Shown here piece after piece: positions 57,806 to 64,000 of a stretch of 64,000 nt of DNA; the stretch's first letter is position 1; each line of letters starts with the position of its first letter. A program made the position numbers and the translations under genes. The notes under the pieces were generated by a model that saw nothing but the letters and a program-made list of their open reading frames with translations, did not search any database and had not been told where the DNA came from. Source of the DNA: Blasia pusilla (taxonomy: Eukaryota > Marchantiophyta > Marchantiopsida > Blasiales). The stretch is taken from assembly GCA_050084515.1 (NCBI GenBank), contig CM114272.1, positions 4,774,001 through 4,838,000 of the forward strand, given 5' to 3'.

Positions 57806-60795
57806 ATCACCCACCACTGGATCCACGATTGCGACAGGGTGAAGAAGGTGCTTACGACGAACCCGGGAGAGCTCAAGGGATTCCTGGGTGACGGTTTGGT
57901 GAATAAGATGCTCACAAAGGGAGCTCAAATAAAAAAGAAGACTTGGGCAAATACCTTCATTTCCCAAGATGCAACCGTCACAATCCTATGTTGGTCCAAG
58001 ATCCAGGCCACCAAGAAGAGTGCTTCGTTGGAACTAGAGCGAAGGGAGAACGTGTCTGCCTTGGAACGTGCAAAGTTTATTCAGGTTGCCGTATCTGCAG
58101 CTACAAAGTACACTACAAGCAAGATACAACGATACATTGCGATTCTCAACCCCAAACTTGGCCCGGAGTTTTACAAGGAGCTCAAGGCAATAATCAAGTG
58201 CCAGCGGAAGAGAGACGAAGATCCACAGGGTCGGATCGGCGAGACAGTGTCTTTAGACTGCGTGCAGAGATTTGCGCTGTCTGGGATATCCAAGTTTAGG
58301 CAAATCCGAATGATGAAAATCAATCTCGAGGGCACTAATGCTCAAAAGCGGGCGGCACACCATCCTCCGGGAGTTTCAAATCCAGTGATCTCCCATTGGC
58401 TACGGGAATGGTCATTTTGGGACGCATTACACCTTCTCGGGAAGTTCTTGCTTGTGGATCTTCAAGCGGAGCTGAAGAAGATTGAGCCAGTTCCAGAGGA
58501 AGCAAACCTAGAGGCTGAAGAGGATTTGGAACTATGGCTTGATGACATCAGAGATAAGCCCATGAAAAACCCAGGATTGAGGATGATGTTCAAGAATCAC
58601 ATCCTTCCTCAGGCAGACCTAGATGAGGAAATAGACGCCAAAAAATGGGATTTTGCAAAGAAGAAGCGGGATCTTCAGGACCAGGTGGCCGAGTCATCTC
58701 GACAAAGAGCTGCCCTACGGATGGTGTACAGGTACCTCATCAATTGTAAGAATGCAAAAACCTAGCAAAAAATTACTGGTAGCCTGTAGATTGTGGGCTT
58801 CTCTACCTGATGGAGGGGCATTCTCCATGTACGACATGGAGATGGGATAGGGCATGTTCGACAGGGAGGTTAACAATTGTCCAATCTGGTTGGACTTCAA
58901 CGACCCAGAGGACATTACAGAAAAAAATCTATGCGTGGTGTATGATGTAGTGGTCGTAGGTAGGGACAACATTCCAAACTTTGAGCAACCTGACAATTTT
59001 TTCAAAGGAGATATGGAGGAGCAAGTCCTTAAGACAGCAAAGTTGATGGGCAAGGTGGTCACTGCAAAAGAAAAATCCACATCGGGTTTGAGGAAGACGA
59101 GGGGATAGAGGAATTCCAAGGCGGAGTCTTCGAGAAAAGAGGCTGAGTCCTCAAGGCGAGAGGCAGAATCGTCCGGGCGAGCAGGGCAAGAGGGCCGGAC
59201 TAGGTCCTCATCCAAGAAAACTCCTTTGGAGTTTGAGGTAACAGAGACTCCCACAAGCCGACAAAAGACTCGGGAGAAGCGGAAGCGGGGGGCGCTTGGT
59301 TCGTCCGAGGGAGGAGATAAGGATGTGGAATACACGCCATCATCCTTGGGGAGGCATAGGGAAACAACCACCAAGACAAATGTCCTTGTTCACTTGAATC
59401 ATCTTGTTGATGAGCTGCAGAGTTTCAGTTCTCAAGAGTCAACACGTGCCATCCACAAATTGACCGTACTCGGACAAAAACTCCTTCAAAACGGGCACGC
59501 TCCACAGACGATGCATGGGGTTGTTGAGGAGGTGGTGGTGGACCTCCTCATTGCGGATTTGCCTTCTGGGTTTTGCTTGTGGGACAACAATCCGTCTGAC
59601 ACTGTCCTAGACTGGAATGTCCCACTTTCGTACGACCAGATCGCACGGTTATTTTCTTTTGCCGATGCGTATCTGAAAGACAAGGGTTGTTTCTTGGTCC
59701 TCACTAGAGGGAGCAAAGATGAGGTCTTTAACCTTTAGTGCGTGAAGAGGTCTTTGAAGTGGAGGAAGGCCCAATCATGGGTAATTAAAAATGAGTATCC
59801 ACTCTGATCGGCGACGAGTCAAGTCCGGGTAAGTTCTCTTAGTCAACGAATTTAGTTTAACATAAATTCAACCCATCCGGCTCTAACGGGTTGCATATCT
59901 ACATTCAACTCGTCGGATCCCAACATCTTGTGTCAATGATGTTGCAATCCGTTTGAAAGCGACGGGTTGCAAATTCACCAACAAGTCTCCATAGAGTGAA
60001 ACTCGTCGGAACCCGACGGGTTGCAAGTAGCATTGCTTTTCCCTGTGTTTCTATAGTGATGCAACCCGTCTGAAAGCGATGGGTTGCTCTTATATTAGGA
60101 ACTCCACTCTGGACAATTGTATTCAGTTGTAAGCCAACCATCGCACTCGAAACGGTGAAGCTTCTGTTCAGCAAGATGAGCAACCTGTCGGCTTCCAACG
60201 GGTTGCTCATAGCCAAAAAGAGGTCTTAGAGTTGTAAGACAACCCGTCGGACTCCAACAGGTTGCTATTCTATCAAACCTATTGGCCAAGTTTAGACGAG
60301 TTGGTAATTACTATGGACTAGTATGACGGGTTGAAAAGCAACCCGTCGGATCCCGACAGTCTACACATTGTGTCAGTTTATGGAGAGTATACTAGCGGTC
60401 TACTAGCTTTCTCTTTTTGCTGACATTATTTTTTACCTACTTGTTATAGATGGACCATTCATTTGTTTATTGCTTTGTAAGGCCCGAGCACAACTTCCAG
60501 GTGTTCTAGATCCCGGATCCAGTGTATCCATGCTCCGATGGGTATAGCTTAGATAGTCACTACAATTCCCCCTCGGGAACTTACATGCAAGACGGGACCC
60601 CCTTACTTGGAGGGAGGTAAAAATCACCTGCCTTGATGCAAATGCTCATCGAGCTCTGTTTGAGGCCGGGTGACTTGGTCTTTGACTTAAAGGCCTATTA
60701 GGGGCAAGTATCAAAGGCGCTTGGCACAAAGGCAAGAACTTTTTGTGCCTTGAGGGAAGGCCGGAACTTTTTGACCTTTGCAAAGACGCAAAGGT
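57806..60795 (+). pseudogene. Amino-methyltransferase-like accessory gene, element C (N-terminal exons absent)
   Basis: Starts abruptly at THHWIHDCDRVKKVL, equal to exon 3 of copy A, so the coiled-coil and ParB-like exons are missing. 57839-58765 is open for 308 codons (NPKLGPEFYKELKAIIK, HWLREWSFWDALH, LELWLDDIRDKPM), the longest frame of the family in the window. Stops follow at 58763, 58848 and 59106. The motif IV region reads VVVDLLIADLPSGFCLWDNN and FLVLTRGS. A donor GTAAGTTC lies near 59829. The last exon after TTATAG at 60449 (MDHSFVYCFVRPEHNF) holds GDLVFDLKAY, where motif I has lost its Gly residues, and breaks off at about 60795 against transposase D. Confidence 0.65.
59865..60365. 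repeat. Palindrome array in last intron of accessory gene C
   Basis: About seven units between 59876 and 60360, in the intron that also carries an array in A and B. Examples: CAACCCGTCGGACTCCAACAGG at about 60241 (core) and CGTCGGAACCCGACGGGTTGC near 60005 (core). Confidence 0.75.
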
Positions 60796-61264
60796 CTTGC
60801 CTTGCAGCTGGGTCCACATCTTGGGTTGCTCCGAGATATATGCCACCGTTTTAGGTTGCAATCCACCTCCATTACCGGAATCCCATATTGTTGAACCACT
60901 CCAGTGACAGGATGTTGCGAACTCCCAGCAACGGAGGGCTTTTGAAATAAGACATTCAGTGATCTTGGAGAAGAGTCTCCATCACGGATTTGGGATGGGT
61001 TTGGGGTCCCCGAATACCAGGGCAACGTAATTTCCTCATCCAAATCAATCACTGGATCCGTTCCTCGATGCTGCCTCTTCACCTTGCCTAGTCTTGTTGG
61101 CATGCCTCTAGAAGTGAAATTCGTTGGCATGCTTGTGACGACCTCCAGGTGGAGTGAACACTTTCTGCTCCACTTGTGTTGGGGCAGAGGGCATTTTCAT
61201 GAACGTTCAATCCGAGCAACGACGGCAATGTTAGAAGGGAACGAAAATAACTCAGCAGTCAAAG

Positions 61265-61535
61265 GCATAAGCTACTTGTCGGAACCAGACGGGTTGCAAG
61301 GCCGAAGCACCCCGTGAACGACTCTGCAACCCGTCGAGTCCCAACGTGTTGTAACCTTAAACCCACGTACTGCAACCCGTCGGAACCAAACGGGTTGCAA
61401 GGCCGAGGCATCCCATGAACGACTCTACGACCCGTCGGGTTCCCGACGTGTTGCAACCCCAAACCCACCTACTGCAACCCGTCGGATTCAGACGGGTTGC
61501 AAGGCCGAGGCATCCCATGAACGACTCTGCGACCC
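61265..61535. repeat. Palindrome array in transposase intron, element D (left part)
   Basis: About five units interleaved with a tandem 100-bp spacer repeat (GCAAGGCCGAGGCATCCCAT recurs at about 61400 and 61500). Two further units lie at 62037-62100 beyond the insert. Confidence 0.8.
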
Positions 61536-61539
61536 GTTG

Positions 61540-61995
61540 TCGTGACGAGAATCTTTCTTCGAGCAAGGGCGGGCCTTCTAGCTGTAGTAGATGCGGTAGA
61601 TGCAAGGTGAACTCTCTAATAAGTTTTCTTTTTTCAATACAAAATTATGATGTACACTCTCCATTCTCTCACGACAGGTATCACAAATGGAAATGCCGAG
61701 GCGATCACTTCTTCGTAACATAGGACCACGAAATTCCTAACTATAAAATCCCTATAAACTATTTTACGCTTGTACACGAGGAAGATAGCACAAATAGTGT
61801 TAAACCCTACTTGAGCAGGCCTATTGACATCCATGGATCGCTATTTAAGGACATACAAAGTACAATCCCATGTCCTTCCATACGTGACGATAGGAAGAAT
61901 CACTTTTTCTAAGCCAATTTACTTAATACTAATGAAACTCTATCTAACACTTAATGACAAAGGAGTTTACACACTGGTTGATTTTATTATACGAC
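61540..61995. other. Foreign insert within the transposase D intron
   Basis: About 450 bp of AT-rich sequence without palindromes splits the intron array. It has no counterpart in copies A-C. No coding capacity, terminal repeats or clear target duplication were seen, so its nature is unknown. Confidence 0.5.
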
Positions 61996-64000
61996 ACTGT
62001 CGGGTTCTCCACTTGGGTTGCACCAAAATTCTGGATGCAACCCGCCGGTTTCCGTCGGGTTGCACACTCGGGAAATCCGTCGCATCCGACAGCTTGTTTG
62101 GTTTCTTTGATTTGAAATTCCTATAGTTCCCACGCTTCTCAACTTGAGCTGCAACTTAACAAAAAAATCTCAATGTGAGCTTGACAAGATAAAATAGTGA
62201 ACTCACCTGCCGCATGAAGTTTCCTCATTGTCTCATACGCACAGTCCACCAACTCAACCAAGAGCACAACTCTTTGTACTTCCCCTCAATCGCATGCTTC
62301 CTCCACCACCCATGAAGTTCTTCTTGGCATTCCATGGCATGCTTCAAGGTTTTGCAGTCCTTGCAGCGTTGGAGTAGAGTGACATGCTCTGTCCTCTTAT
62401 TCTCCTTGATGCAAGATTTGGTGTACCGGATCACAGACTGTTGCCAATGAAAAGCATCCGACCTTTCCCTCTCCGGTTGAACCTCTCCACCCGAGAACAC
62501 TTCCCGGATAGCAATCCACCCAGGTTGTGCATTGTCGGCCATGAACCCATAAATTTCTGGAGGTGGTCTTTTGTTTTCCTTCACCACCTCCAATAAGAGT
62601 AACCAACACATCTTCAAACTGCCAACGTCTTTTGCCTTTACTTCACACACAAATATAGTTTTGAGTCCCTTCTCCACATGATCATAAACGTGAGCACCCA
62701 TCGTCGACCATCTGTTCAGCACTCTGTAGCAAATATCAAAGCTTACCCAGCTGCCGTAAAGATCTTCCCCTTCCCTCATTCGATCTATAAGATCGAGGCC
62801 ACTCGACAGACCTGTGGTTGACATTTTGAAGACATAGGCCCTGGATCCCTCGCCTCTTTGGCCCATGAACTGCCATCTCTAAATGAATGGAAATCTAGAG
62901 TTTGCCTTGATTCTCGCGATGGCATCCATTTCGGCCGTCTTTCCATCCAGAACTCGTATTTGATGCAGCAAATTCCGGAAGCATTCAAGACCAGCGAGAA
63001 ATGCGAGATTTTCCCAGAGTTGTTTCTCCTCAGCCGCTGTGATCTTGCCCTCTCTTAGGATTCCAAGCAAATTTTCACAAATTTGTGATGCCGTTGTGAG
63101 CTTGATCACTCCGGGCTTTGAACCCGGAGAGTTTCTCTAGACCTTGGCAACTTTCTTCGCCACATCCTCCTTGATGTGTCTCTGAATTGCATCGATCACA
63201 ATATGAGTGTGGGAGCCAATATGAATTGCCAACCTTGTGTACTCTAACGTGGAGCCCAAGTCGTGGACAATGAAAAATATGTATGCACGACACGCTCCAA
63301 CGCAGAAGGGCAATGCCTGACAATGAGGACATTGATGGCCTCCCGGCAGTATGGTGGCACCGACCTCGTATGGAGTTTCTGCATTCTTGGGGGGGAATTG
63401 CGATATATTGACTTGCCCGTTGCGCTCTAGATACGAGCATGCTGGACTTCTACACTCCAAGGCTCCGACGCATTGGCGGCGGGAGACAATCCAAGGACCA
63501 TCTAGAATTGAAGCACTAGTCCGTTGAAGCCTGCACCATCGATGACTATCAGACTTTCCGTCCATACCCTTCAGGCGTCCTCCATCTTTCTTTTGAGCAG
63601 GAGCAGCAAGTGGAGGCAACTCAAAAATGCAATTACCATTGTACGTGGGCGGCAGCTCATCGACAAGAATGTGCTTGAACATTTTCAAGGCAAGAGACGA
63701 AAGCAAACTATTGCCTGATACTCGCAAGAGGAACGAGTAGGCGGACAGAGGGCCTGGTTGGTATCCGACAGATCCACTGAGGTTGATAACATCCGGAATC
63801 TCTTCAGAAAGAACAACATTGTTACGAGCGTGTGAAGTTGGAGTCGAAGCCGGATCTACTAAGCTAGGAGTTGCAAACGTAGAGCTCGGAGCACTAGGAA
63901 ATTCTCGACCGTCTACTTGGGAAACAGACGAATTCAAGGGCAGGCCGTAAACTCTATATTGACCATTTGCTAGAGGTAGGAGATTCCATACTTTACGGTC

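Larger units (their letters stand above)
54445..60800 (+). mobile_element. Element C: rearranged composite element with both genes on the same strand
   Basis: Begins with the divergent-promoter region (54445-55256; same order as in A, with the accessory promoter inverted and decayed), then transposase (55257-57805) and the accessory gene (about 57806-60795), both on plus. In A and B the two genes are head-to-head, so C is a product of recombination. No termini are present. Confidence 0.65.
60796..64000 (-). mobile_element. Element D: partial composite element, continues past the window
   Basis: The minus-strand transposase occupies this segment in inverted orientation to C. It has no terminus on the left, where it is joined tail-to-tail with accessory gene C. 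The right side runs off the window. Confidence 0.6.
60796..64000 (-). pseudogene. Mutator-like transposase, element D (5' end outside the window)
   Basis: Exon 1 (64000-62207) is the best-kept copy of the core. The 63937-63137 frame has 266 codons, with the zinc-finger region RRQCVGALECRSPACSYL, CPHCQALPFCVGAC and IGSHTH; the 62866-62225 frame has MGAHVYDHVEKGLKTIFV, GFMADNAQPGWIAIREVF, DAFHWQQSVIRYTKSCI. Stops: TAG at about 63138 (AKV-stop-RNSP), CAG to TAG at about 62880 (PFI-stop-RW), and one at 62222. The intron (62206 to about 61213) carries palindromes and a foreign insert, and its acceptor AG is mutated. Exon 2 (about 61212-60796) has an internal deletion between ACQQD and VKRQHRGTDPVIDLDEE. 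Confidence 0.7.

Overview
The window is land-plant nuclear DNA. Three things show this: a family of secreted dirigent-like proteins, genes with GT-AG introns (including introns in 5' leaders), and nested Ty3/gypsy-type and Mutator-like elements with plant-style poly(A) and TATA signals. The dirigent array and intron-poor genes suggest a bryophyte or another early-diverging lineage, but the species cannot be fixed from sequence alone.

Host genes. Seven dirigent-like genes or pseudogenes lie outside the transposons. They are built on a repeated unit of two head-to-head genes about 2.2 kb apart: minus gene 1-597 with plus gene 2834-3436; minus 38672-39271 with plus 41485-42074; minus 50643-51254 with plus 53063-53446. 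A single minus gene sits at 46500-47138, and an orphan promoter/first exon lies near 43740-44640. Four genes look intact (1-597, 2834-3436, 46500-47138, 50643-51254) and three are broken. Each has a TATA box and a leader intron. The plus members share a palindromic promoter block.

Transposon nest (about 4.9-38.3 kb). This separates two copies of the gene pair and can be read as a stratigraphy. A minus-strand gypsy element (gypsy-2) has gag at 37.4-36.0 kb, RT/RNase H at 25.8-24.3 kb and integrase at 7.3-5.9 kb. Its protease-RT linker is interrupted by a 10,043-bp element (B, 25768-35810) flanked by a 9-bp target duplication. Its RNase H is interrupted by a second gypsy element (gypsy-1, 7267-24313, LTRs of about 1 kb). 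Gypsy-1 in turn holds a truncated copy (A, 9190 to about 21395) of the same kind of element as B. A solo LTR of gypsy-1 type sits inside A.

The notable system is the A/B/C/D element family. Each full element carries two divergent genes. One is a Mutator-like transposase with a GCM/WRKY-type zinc-finger region, a DDE-like core and a C-terminal SWIM finger. The other is a multi-exon accessory gene whose parts resemble a bacterial or phage ParB-domain plus N6/N4 amino-methyltransferase fusion, with a consistently altered catalytic motif (D-x-P-S in place of DPPY). Introns, the divergent promoter and the 3' flanks are filled with a 27-bp palindrome (half-site GCAACCCGTCGGA) at roughly 60-70 bp spacing, while exons lack it. 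A second cluster (54.4-64 kb, C and D) contains rearranged and chimeric copies. All copies here carry stops or frameshifts, so the window shows remnants of the system, not a working copy.
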